Source of the DNA: CAWKGV01 sp963849305
Lineage (GTDB): Bacteria; Pseudomonadota; Alphaproteobacteria; Acetobacterales; Acetobacteraceae
DNA: 64,000 nucleotides
Direction: 5' to 3'
NCBI GenBank assembly: GCA_963849305.1
Contig: CAWKGV010000012.1
Span: forward strand, 124,001 to 188,000
Shown: positions 51,710 to 59,141 of the stretch, one piece after another
How the letters are laid out: each line of letters opens with the position of its first letter
Position numbering within the stretch: the first letter of the stretch is position 1
Translations under genes and position numbers: made by a program
The notes under the pieces: generated by a model
Database searches by the model: none
Told to the model about the DNA's origin: nothing
Seen by the model: the letters and a program-made list of their open reading frames with translations, nothing else

Positions 51710-52867
51710 ATGACCGAGCAGTATCTGCGCAGCGGCATCTTCCTCGCGCCGTTCCATGCGCTCGACGAGAACCCGACCTTGGCGTTGCAACGCGACATGG
51801 AGCTCCTCGAATGGCTGGATCGGCTCGGCTATAACGAAGCATGGGTGGGCGAGCACCATTCGGGCGGGTTCGAGATCATCGCCTCGCCCGAAATGTTCAT
51901 CGCCGCCGCGGCCGAGCGCACACGCCACATTCGGCTTGGCACCGGAGTCGCCTCGCTGCCGTACCATAACCCGTTCATCCTCGCCGATCGCATGGTCCAG
52001 CTTGATCACATGACCCGCGGCCGCGCTATGTTCGGCGTCGGCCCCGGCGCGCTGGTCCAAGATGCCTTCAAGATCGGCGTGCGCGCGGCCGATCAGCGGC
52101 GGATGATGAACGAGAGCCTGGACGTGATTGTGCGTCTGTTGGCCGGTGAGACGGTCACGCAGAAAACCGACTGGTTCGACCTTACCGACGCCCGACTCCA
52201 ACTCTCTTGCTACACACGGCCGAGGATGGAACTAGCGGTGGCGTCATCTCGCTCGCCGGCTGGCGCGCTGGCCTCCGGGCGGCACGGGATCGGGATGCTC
52301 TCGATCGGCGGCACCTCGCCTGAGGCGATGCGCCACCACACCACGAATTGGGGGCTATACGAGGACCAGGCTCGGCGCAACGGGAAGACGCCGGACCGGC
52401 GCGACTGGCGGCTGGTCACGTTGCTTCACGTCGCCGAAACACGCGAGAAGGCGCGGGAGAACGTGCGGTTCGGCCTGGAGAGGTTCGCTCAATATTTCCG
52501 CGACGTCGCCACCTTCCCGATCGTTCCGGCGGATATCCCTGATCCCTACGACTACTTGATCGAGACCCAGTCCGCCTGCATCGGCACACCGGACGACGCG
52601 ATCGCGTACATCGAGACACTGTTGGAGGGCTCGGGCGGGTTCGGAGTGATCACCGAACTGGCGCATAACTGGGCGGACTGGGACGCGACCAAACGCCATT
52701 ACGAGTTGATGGCGCGCTACGTTCACCCGCATTTCCAGGCCAGCCGGACGCTCCGCCGCGCCAGCTACGACGCCGCCACCGCCAACGGCGAGGCGTTCCG
52801 CGCCGCATCGCGGGCTGCGGTGCAGGCGGAGATCGACAAGCAGGAGAAGCCGGAGGCGGCCGAGTAG
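51710..52867 (+). CDS. Luciferase-like (LLM) flavin-dependent monooxygenase
   Basis: A 385-residue member of the bacterial luciferase group, start ATG 51710. RSGIFLAPFHALDENPTLALQRDMELLEWLDRLGYNEAWVGEHHSGGFEIIASPEMFIAAAA is the N-terminal barrel, followed by RLGTGVASLPYHNPF and MLSIGGTSPEAMRHH. The C-terminal HWADWDATKRHYELMARYV-type region is typical of alkanal monooxygenase-like or limonene-type members. It uses FMNH2 from a partner reductase, not seen here. A tiny SDR relic follows. Confidence 0.92.
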   Translation: MTEQYLRSGIFLAPFHALDENPTLALQRDMELLEWLDRLGYNEAWVGEHHSGGFEIIASPEMFIAAAAERTRHIRLGTGVASLPYHNPFILADRMVQLDHMTRGRAMFGVGPGALVQDAFKIGVRAADQRRMMNESLDVIVRLLAGETVTQKTDWFDLTDARLQLSCYTRPRMELAVASSRSPAGALASGRHGIGMLSIGGTSPEAMRHHTTNWGLYEDQARRNGKTPDRRDWRLVTLLHVAETREKARENVRFGLERFAQYFRDVATFPIVPADIPDPYDYLIETQSACIGTPDDAIAYIETLLEGSGGFGVITELAHNWADWDATKRHYELMARYVHPHFQASRTLRRASYDAATANGEAFRAASRAAVQAEIDKQEKPEAAE

Positions 52868-52869
52868 AA

Positions 52870-52984
52870 TGGACATGGTCGGTTCGACGGCAAGGTGGCC
52901 CCGGTGCGCTGCTTCGCGGGCTTCCCCACGAATGCTCTGACCGGGCAATCGCTGGTCGTCAGCCACGGCGGGTTGCTGGAGTGA
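52870..52984 (+). pseudogene. Relic of a short-chain dehydrogenase gene
   Basis: The frame reads RFDGKVAPVRCFAGFPTNALTGQSLVVSHGGLLE before a TGA. RFDGKVA is the start of many SDRs and TNALTGQSLVVSHG their usual end, so about 230 codons have been deleted from between. The ATG at 52870 is out of this frame. No function is expected. Confidence 0.55.
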
Positions 52985-52994
52985 CGCCCGTCTT

Positions 52995-53918
52995 TCACGC
53001 CACGTCCAACGTACGGGCCACGCCGTCGCGCAACAAGGTGTCGGCGACGACACCGAGCGACCGGCACGCCTGGCTGGGGTCGCCGAGCGAGGCATGGATG
53101 TCACCCGCGCGAGGCGGGGCGAACTCGATCCGGAGCGGCACGCCCAAGAGGGCGGCGATCTGCGCCGCCACGTCGCGTACGGTCGTGCCCCGGCCGGTGC
53201 AGACATTGAGCACCCGCGCGTTGCGCGAGACGGTTCCCATCGCCGCGAGCAATGCCCGCACCACGTCGCCTACAAAGATGAAGTCGCGGCTTTGCCCGCC
53301 GTCGCCGAAGACCGTCACCGCCCGACCGGACCGCAATCGATCGCAGAAAATCGAAATCACACCAGAATAGGGCGAGCGCGGGTCTTGGCGCGGACCGTAC
53401 ACGTTGAAGAAACGCAGACCGGTCGTCGGCACGCCATGCACCCCGGAAGCCACCCGCGCGTGCAGCTCGCAACCGAGCTTGTCCGCGCCATAAGCCGAGA
53501 GAGGGCGGGTCGCCGAATGCTCCGCCAGCGGAAGATTAAGGTTGTCCCCGTACACGGCGGCGGAGGACGCATAGACAACCGGCACCGGGCGCGACGGATT
53601 CGCCGACCGCGCCGTGTCGAACACCGCGATCGTCCCGCTGAGATTGGTACGGTGCGCGCCGAGCCAATCTCGGTGGCCCCGCTCGACGGAGGCGATCGCG
53701 GCGAGATGGAAGCAACCGTCCACCCCGTCCATCGCCGTCGCCAGGGCGGCGGGATCGGCGACGTCGCCGCGCACGAGCAACGCTGCCGCCGGCTTGTTGG
53801 CGAGGCTGCCGCTGGAGAGGTCGTCCAGAATACGAATCTGATCCCCACGGGCCAGCAATGCATCGGCCAAATGAGAGCCGATGAATCCGCAGCCTCCGGT
53901 AACGAGCCAGGTTGCCAT
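52995..53918 (-). CDS. NAD-dependent sugar-nucleotide epimerase/dehydratase
   Basis: A 307-residue extended SDR. The cofactor motif is WLVTGGCGFIGSHLADALLARGD, with VRGDVADP and CFHLAAIASVERG. The active site is SSAAVYGDN with YGADK (YxxxK). LRFFNVYGPRQDPRSPYSGVISIFCDRL and FIFVGDVVRALL are the substrate-domain motifs of UDP-glucose 4-epimerase-like proteins. It would supply a precursor for surface polysaccharide, consistent with the nearby glycosyltransferases. It is on the minus strand and complete. Confidence 0.9.
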   Translation of the reverse strand: MATWLVTGGCGFIGSHLADALLARGDQIRILDDLSSGSLANKPAAALLVRGDVADPAALATAMDGVDGCFHLAAIASVERGHRDWLGAHRTNLSGTIAVFDTARSANPSRPVPVVYASSAAVYGDNLNLPLAEHSATRPLSAYGADKLGCELHARVASGVHGVPTTGLRFFNVYGPRQDPRSPYSGVISIFCDRLRSGRAVTVFGDGGQSRDFIFVGDVVRALLAAMGTVSRNARVLNVCTGRGTTVRDVAAQIAALLGVPLRIEFAPPRAGDIHASLGDPSQACRSLGVVADTLLRDGVARTLDVA

Positions 53919-54048
53919 TGATGCGCCTCAAATGCGTCCCGCACATACGATTCGCAGCCGCACCCATCGCATACCGCGCGACGATTGGAGATGTCACCGC
54001 GTTTTTGGCGACGACGAGGCTCGTGCGGACGACAGCCTCCGGATTAGC

Positions 54049-54345
54049 CTAGTCCTTCCTCAACCGCCGCTTGTTTGCTCCCACCCGCCTGCCGTAGTAG
54101 CCAACGACGCGCTTGGCGCCTTTCTCGGGCTTTCCCTGGAGGCAAGCGTTCAGCATCAGATGCTGAGTCACTGCCAGCGCGGACAGTTTTTCCGTAAGCA
54201 TGAGCGCCGCCTCGCGTTCGGCCTGCCTCCCGCCCGCGGTGATCTTCGCCACGCGCAAGGCAATAACCTGCTGGGCCTCGATGGCAAGCTCGGCACTCTG
54301 CCAGGCCAAGCCGAACCAGGGCCAGCCGGTTCCGCGCCGTCTCAT
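54049..54345 (-). CDS. Small conserved hypothetical protein (helical, basic C-terminus)
   Basis: A 98-residue protein from the ATG at 54345. WFGLAWQSAELAIEAQQVIALRVAKITAGGRQAEREAALMLTEKLSALAVTQHLMLNACL is a long amphipathic helix, similar to a family of small alphaproteobacterial proteins I recall only as hypothetical. It resembles phasin-type proteins in the way AQQVIALRVAK repeats. The C-terminus is strongly basic (YYGRRVGANKRRLRKD). There is no signal peptide. The start is uncertain, since longer frames exist. The function is unknown. Confidence 0.6.
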   Translation of the reverse strand: MRRRGTGWPWFGLAWQSAELAIEAQQVIALRVAKITAGGRQAEREAALMLTEKLSALAVTQHLMLNACLQGKPEKGAKRVVGYYGRRVGANKRRLRKD

Positions 54346-54458
54346 CTGGTTACGACCAAGTGCCGGACGCTCATTGATGCATCTTCTTGCTGCCAGATCG
54401 GCAAGTGGTGCTTCGGGGATAATTTCACCAGGCCGCTCACACTCGAGCGGCGGCGGGC

Positions 54459-56000
54459 TCAGGCGGCCGGGGGCACTTGATAGACGGTTGCGGTCCGCGG
54501 GGCCGGGTCCAGCTTGCGCAGGATCGGCACTGGCAACAGGCCGCGCAACCATAGCGCGTGCACCAGCACCGCGCCCAGGGCGGGCCGCTCGGCGAACTGG
54601 GCGGCTGGCACCCACTCGGCGGCCGGGCGCTGCACCGGCCAGTCCGGAGGGATGCCGCGGCTCGGGTGGCTATCGAAATAATACAACGCGCCGGGCGGCG
54701 GCGGCACGGCGCGCACACGGCCCGCCAGCCCGCGGATTTGCAGCAGCCACGCCGCCCCGCGCAGGGTGGCGGGATCGGTGAACACCGGCCCCGGATGATC
54801 CGCCGCATAAGCTACGAGCGCCCTCTCGCCCCACAGCGGCTGCCGGTCGGACAGCGCGATCAGCCCCAAATCGGCGCACAACAGGGCGACGACGATGAGC
54901 CCCGGCATCAGCCACCCGCGTCGCGCGCCAAGCCGCGCGAGCCATACCGCCAGCGGTCCCACAAGCGCCGCCGCGGTCACGATCTGATAGCGCGGCACCA
55001 GCCAAAGGAAGAAGAAAACGTACGAGAGCACGGCGAACCACACCAGCGCCGCGAACCCGAACAGACGTGCCGCGCGCCTTGCCTGGGACGCCGCGCGGTC
55101 GGCCGCGAGTGCGAGCGTGGCCGGCACCGCGATCCAGAACAGCAGGCCGAAGTTCTGGCCGACGAACAGGATCAGCGGCGCTTGCGCCCAGCGGGGTGCG
55201 GCGAGATCGCCGAAGCGGTCCAGGCCCGTGGGCGTGAGGAAATCGGCCGCCATGGAGGGATTGTCACCGTGAACGCCGCGCAGGCTGACGTGCAGCCGAT
55301 ACAGCGGATCGCCACTGGCGTGCCACAGCAGCCCCGTGTCGATGCCGGCCACCAGCAGGAAGCCAATGCCCATCCACACATAGCCGAGCCGCCTGCCGCC
55401 GTAGCCGACTAGGAACAAGATGCCGTAGGCCACCAGCAGCGCGGACGTGGTCTCGCGGGTAATGAAGCCGCATCCCGCCATGACACCCGAGAGCACGAAC
55501 AGCCCCGTCCGCCGCCCGCTGGTGGCGAAGAAGAACGCCCAAAGCGAGGCCATGACAAAGAACGCTTCCTGCACGTCGTCGAACACGATCGAGGCGCCCG
55601 ACGCCAGCACCGGAACCGCGCCGAGTAGGACCGCCGCGATCAGCCCCGTACCCCAGCCGCCGATCCGCCCTACGCCGTACCCCGTGAGCAGCAGCAGCGC
55701 CGCGTAGTAGAGCAGCATGGGCGTCTCGAGCGTCCATTCATGCTCGCCGAAAAGGCGGAACATCAGCGCCATCGGCAGCACGATGGCATGCCGCAGGCTC
55801 CAATGGCTGTCGCCCAGATAGGGGAAATGGAACGCCCAGGCGTGGGCCGCGGCGGCATAGTACGCGTCGTCGGATTCGACGTAGCCGGTCCACGCGAACC
55901 GGATGACGAACAGAAGGAACAGGCACGCCAGCGCCGTCGCCACCGCACGCGTCAGCCACGGTGCGGATACGCCCCGGACAGGTCCGTCAGGCGGGGCCAT
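54459..56000 (-). CDS. Membrane glycosyltransferase (GT39/ArnT/PMT-like)
   Basis: A 513-residue integral membrane protein with 10 to 12 spans. The N-terminal first loop carries the DD motif (YVESDDAYYAAAAHAWAFHFPYLGDSHWSLRHAI), typical of the GT-C family that uses lipid-linked sugars. SIVFDDVQEAFFVMASLWAFFFAT and ITRETTSALLVAYG follow. The C-terminus is a short soluble domain. I chose the ATG at 56000 since upstream codons run into the tRNA gene. It is near the tRNA-Ser and lepA but not functionally tied to them. It probably glycosylates a surface polymer or lipid. Confidence 0.85.
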   Translation of the reverse strand: MAPPDGPVRGVSAPWLTRAVATALACLFLLFVIRFAWTGYVESDDAYYAAAAHAWAFHFPYLGDSHWSLRHAIVLPMALMFRLFGEHEWTLETPMLLYYAALLLLTGYGVGRIGGWGTGLIAAVLLGAVPVLASGASIVFDDVQEAFFVMASLWAFFFATSGRRTGLFVLSGVMAGCGFITRETTSALLVAYGILFLVGYGGRRLGYVWMGIGFLLVAGIDTGLLWHASGDPLYRLHVSLRGVHGDNPSMAADFLTPTGLDRFGDLAAPRWAQAPLILFVGQNFGLLFWIAVPATLALAADRAASQARRAARLFGFAALVWFAVLSYVFFFLWLVPRYQIVTAAALVGPLAVWLARLGARRGWLMPGLIVVALLCADLGLIALSDRQPLWGERALVAYAADHPGPVFTDPATLRGAAWLLQIRGLAGRVRAVPPPPGALYYFDSHPSRGIPPDWPVQRPAAEWVPAAQFAERPALGAVLVHALWLRGLLPVPILRKLDPAPRTATVYQVPPAA

Positions 56001-56049
56001 CCATCCTCCGATCGCCCGGCGCGAACGGTTTAGCCGCGGCCAGGATGAA

Positions 56050-56139
56050 TGGCGGAGGGAGTGGGATTCGAACCCACGGTACGCTTGCACGTACACACGC
56101 TTTCCAAGCGTGCGCCTTAAGCCGCTCGGCCATCCCTCC
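56050..56139 (-). tRNA. tRNA-Ser (anticodon GGA)
   Basis: A 90-base gene on the minus strand, including an encoded CCA. The acceptor stem GGAGGGA pairs with TCCCTCC. The D arm is GCCGAGCGGCTTAAGGC. The anticodon loop is CTTGGAAAG, with anticodon GGA reading UCC/UCU. A long variable arm (a class II tRNA feature) follows, then the T arm GGGTTCGAATCCC. It lies between lepA and the membrane glycosyltransferase. Confidence 0.97.
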
Positions 56140-56167
56140 AGGCATCGCCACCATAACAGCAGCCCCC

Positions 56168-56187
56168 GGCCGGCACCAACGCCGGCC
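56168..56187 (-). terminator. Hairpin between lepA and tRNA-Ser, possible terminator
   Basis: GGCCGGC and GCCGGCC form a 7-base-pair stem around a six-base loop, immediately after the lepA stop on the minus strand. There is no T run, so it could instead work as a Rho-assisted or boundary structure. Confidence 0.35.
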
Positions 56188-56199
56188 CGCAGCCAGCTA

Positions 56200-58005
56200 T
56201 TAGGCATCCATCTTCAGCGCGGCCAGGAAGGCCGATTGCGGGATCTCCACCTTGCCGAACTGACGCATCCGCTTCTTGCCTTCCTTCTGCTTCTCCAGCA
56301 ATTTCCGTTTACGGGTGACGTCGCCGCCGTAACATTTGGCCGTCACGTCTTTGGACAAGGCGCTGATCGTCTCGCGCGCGATCACCCGCCCGCCAATCGC
56401 CGCCTGAATGGCGATCTTGAACAACTGCCGCGGGATTAGCTCCTTCAGCTTGGCGCAGATCGCCCGCCCCCGGTTCTCGGCCGCACTCCGATGGGCGATG
56501 AACGACAGCGCGTCCACAGCCTCGCCGTTCACCAGAATCGAAATCCGGACCAGATCGCCCTCCGCGTAGCCGTCCATCTGGTAATCGAAGCTCGCGTAGC
56601 CGCGCGAGACCGATTTCAGCCGATCGTAGAAATCGAACACCACCTCATTCAGCGGCAGCCGATACACCGCCATCGCGCGGTTGCCGACATAAGTCAGGTC
56701 CACTTGCTCGCCGCGCCGGTCGTTGCATAAATGTAGCACCGCGCCGAGATAGTCGTCCGGCATCATGATGGTCGCCCGGATCCAGGGCTCCTCGATGTGG
56801 TCGATCACGCTGCCATCCGGCATGTCGGCCGGATTGTGCAGCTCCCGCACCTCCCCGTTGGTACGGTGCACCCGATAGACCACCGAAGGCGCCGTGGCGA
56901 TCAGGTCAAGCGCGAACTCGCGCGCCAGCCGCTCCTGGATGATCTCCAGATGCAGCAATCCCAGGAACCCGCAGCGGAACCCGAACCCCAGCGCCGCCGA
57001 GGTCTCCGGCTCGTAATGGAAGCTCGCGTCATTCAGCCGCAGCTTGCCCAAACTGTCGCGCAACTTCTCGAAATCGTCCGCGTCGGTGGGATAGAGCCCG
57101 CACCACACGACCGGAACCGAGGGCTTGAAGCCCGGCAGCGGCTCGGAAGCGGGGTTGCGGTCCTCGGTGATCGTGTCGCCCACCCGGCAGTCGGCGACCG
57201 TCTTGATGGCCGCCGTGATATAGCCGATCTCGCCGGAGGCCAGGTCGTCGGTGGGAATCATCTTCGGGCTGAACACGCCCACCTGCTCGACCACATGCAC
57301 CGCGCCGGTGGACATCATCCGGATCTTCTGTCCGCGCTTGAGCCGCCCATCCTTGACCCGGACCAGGATCACCACCCCAAGATACGGATCGTACCAACTG
57401 TCCACCAGCAGCGCCTTCAGCGGCCCGGCGCCATTGCCCTTGGGCGGCGGCAGGCGATGGACCAGCGCCTCCAGCACGCCCTCGATGTTGAGCCCCGTCT
57501 TGGCGCTGATCTCGACCGCGTCGGAGGCATCGAGGCCGATCACATCCTCGATCTGCTGCTTCACCCGCTCGGGCTCGGCGGCCGGCAGGTCGATCTTGTT
57601 CAGCACCGGCACGATCTCGTGGCCGGCATCGAGCGCCTGATAGACATTGGCCAGAGTCTGCGCCTCCACCCCCTGGCTCGCATCCACCACCAGCAGCGAG
57701 CCCTCGCAGGCGGCGAGGCTCCGGCTGACCTCGTAGGCGAAATCCACGTGGCCGGGCGTGTCCATCAAGTTCAGCTCGAAGACTTGCCCGCCCTTCGCCT
57801 GATAGGTGAGCCGGACCGTCTGCGCCTTGATGGTGATGCCGCGCTCGCGTTCCAACTCCATGTTGTCGAGCACCTGATTGGTCATCTCGCGGTCCGGCAG
57901 CGCGCCGGTGGCCTGGATCAGCCGGTCGGCCAGGGTCGATTTCCCGTGGTCGATATGCGCGATGATGGCGAAGTTGCGGATATGGTCGATCGGGGTGTCG
58001 GTCAT
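56200..58005 (-). CDS. lepA: Elongation factor 4 (ribosomal back-translocase)
   Basis: A 601-residue GTPase starting MTDTPIDHIRNFAIIAHIDHG at 58005. G1 to G4 are AHIDHGKST, RERGITI, DTPGHVDF and NKIDLP. Domain II, the EF-G-like domain III and the LepA-specific C-terminal domain (KRKLLEKQKEGKKRMRQFGKVEIPQSAFLAALK) are all intact. It binds the ribosome and remodels stalled or mistranslocated complexes under stress. The length matches E. coli LepA (599). A longer upstream frame overlaps a recombinase relic and is not native. It is a good chromosomal marker. Confidence 0.98.
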   Translation of the reverse strand: MTDTPIDHIRNFAIIAHIDHGKSTLADRLIQATGALPDREMTNQVLDNMELERERGITIKAQTVRLTYQAKGGQVFELNLMDTPGHVDFAYEVSRSLAACEGSLLVVDASQGVEAQTLANVYQALDAGHEIVPVLNKIDLPAAEPERVKQQIEDVIGLDASDAVEISAKTGLNIEGVLEALVHRLPPPKGNGAGPLKALLVDSWYDPYLGVVILVRVKDGRLKRGQKIRMMSTGAVHVVEQVGVFSPKMIPTDDLASGEIGYITAAIKTVADCRVGDTITEDRNPASEPLPGFKPSVPVVWCGLYPTDADDFEKLRDSLGKLRLNDASFHYEPETSAALGFGFRCGFLGLLHLEIIQERLAREFALDLIATAPSVVYRVHRTNGEVRELHNPADMPDGSVIDHIEEPWIRATIMMPDDYLGAVLHLCNDRRGEQVDLTYVGNRAMAVYRLPLNEVVFDFYDRLKSVSRGYASFDYQMDGYAEGDLVRISILVNGEAVDALSFIAHRSAAENRGRAICAKLKELIPRQLFKIAIQAAIGGRVIARETISALSKDVTAKCYGGDVTRKRKLLEKQKEGKKRMRQFGKVEIPQSAFLAALKMDA

Positions 58006-58059
58006 GAAACTCGCTCGGGGGTCCCGGCACAGATAGGCGAACTCCGCCCCCGTGTCAGC

Positions 58060-58150
58060 GCGGAACGCTCGACCGCCTCCGTGGCCAGCATCAGCCGCCC
58101 GATGCTGGTGGCGGAGTTCGCCCACAGCTCGACAGAGCGTCCTGCATCAC
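58060..58150 (-). pseudogene. Short relic of a serine recombinase gene
   Basis: On the minus strand the frame ELWANSATSIGRLMLAT resembles the conserved EPWADTSTSTGRLMISVLGG of the recombinase gene at 62539-63105. The plus-strand DNA also shares ATCAGCCGCCCG-GTGCTGGTGG-GTTCGCCCAC blocks with that gene. It sits between lepA and the carbonic anhydrase gene. Only about 25 codons are recognisable, and the reading frame on both sides is lost. Confidence 0.5.
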
Positions 58151-58185
58151 GGCGGGCGCACATCGACCACGCGCCTACCGCGCAG

Positions 58186-58848
58186 CTAGCTCAGCAGGGA
58201 CACCCGCCCGCTGACCAGTTCATAGTGGGCTGCGACTACCTTCACCTTGCCCTGCGCGATTAAGCCGGCGATCACTGGCGAGGCGGTGCGGAGAAGGCCC
58301 GCCTGGATTCGCGAATTGGCCTTGATGGTCGCCTCCAGGTTCGGCCCGGCCCGCTCGACCGCCGGCTGGATCGGGGCGAACAGGGCGCTGATCTGGCCCG
58401 GGACAGGCTTGCCGCCGATGGCCGCCTTGACGGCGCCACACCCGTCATGACCGAGCACCATGATGAGCGGGATGCCCAACACAGCGGCACCATATTCCAA
58501 CGATGCGAACATGTCGGGGGAGCAGACATTCCCGGCGACCCGGCCGACGAACACATGGCCGATGCTCTGGTCGAAGATCAGCTCGACCGGCACACGCGAG
58601 TCTGAGCACGAGAGGACCGCCGCGAACGGCTCCTGCTTGACTTCGGTATGCTGGCGCAGAATGGCGAGGTCGTCATCGAACGAGGTCAGATGACCCGCGG
58701 TGAAGCGGCTGTTTCCTGCCATAAGCTGGTCCAACGCCGCATCAGGTGTCAGCACACTCTGGGCCCTCACCGGCGCGGCCCACAGACCGCCCATCGTGCC
58801 GGCCAGCGCCGCCGCCGATCCGGCCAGGAAGCGCCGGCGGCTTGCCAT
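58186..58848 (-). CDS. Exported beta-class carbonic anhydrase
   Basis: A 220-residue protein. The start at 58848 gives a Tat signal peptide, ASRRRFLAGSAAALAGTMGGLWAAPVRAQ, with the twin-arginine motif. The zinc site is complete: Cys 81 and Asp 83 in VLSCSDSRVP, and His 134 and Cys 137 in LGHDGCGAV. Between these lies RVAGNVCSPDMFASLEYGAAVLG. It hydrates carbon dioxide in the periplasm, where it could aid bicarbonate supply or pH control. The size is typical. It is on the same strand as lepA. Confidence 0.93.
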   Translation of the reverse strand: MASRRRFLAGSAAALAGTMGGLWAAPVRAQSVLTPDAALDQLMAGNSRFTAGHLTSFDDDLAILRQHTEVKQEPFAAVLSCSDSRVPVELIFDQSIGHVFVGRVAGNVCSPDMFASLEYGAAVLGIPLIMVLGHDGCGAVKAAIGGKPVPGQISALFAPIQPAVERAGPNLEATIKANSRIQAGLLRTASPVIAGLIAQGKVKVVAAHYELVSGRVSLLS

Positions 58849-59141
58849 GCCGCGGGGGGCCGGGCATAGGCCATGCAGGAGCACTGGCGCAATCGCAAGG
58901 CTGCGGCGTGACAGATTACTGACATCGCCTTCCCTCCCGGCTCGACGATGTTCTGCACCAACCCCGCGCCTGCAGTCCATCGGACATCAAGCCGTGTGAA
59001 AGCGCCTATCGCGTCCACATGCTCCGGCGCGGAGTCGGCGGCAATCCCAGAACGCCGGGAAAGGGGGCTTTTGGACCTATTGTCAGAGGCGGACATCGCG
59101 ACTTCCGGCTTTCCCTTGCGGGCGGCCTTGGCTGTCTCCCA

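Noticed and set aside
56797..58263. A 488-codon open frame on the plus strand
   Set aside because: It is antisense to lepA, which is certain, and shows no recognisable domain.
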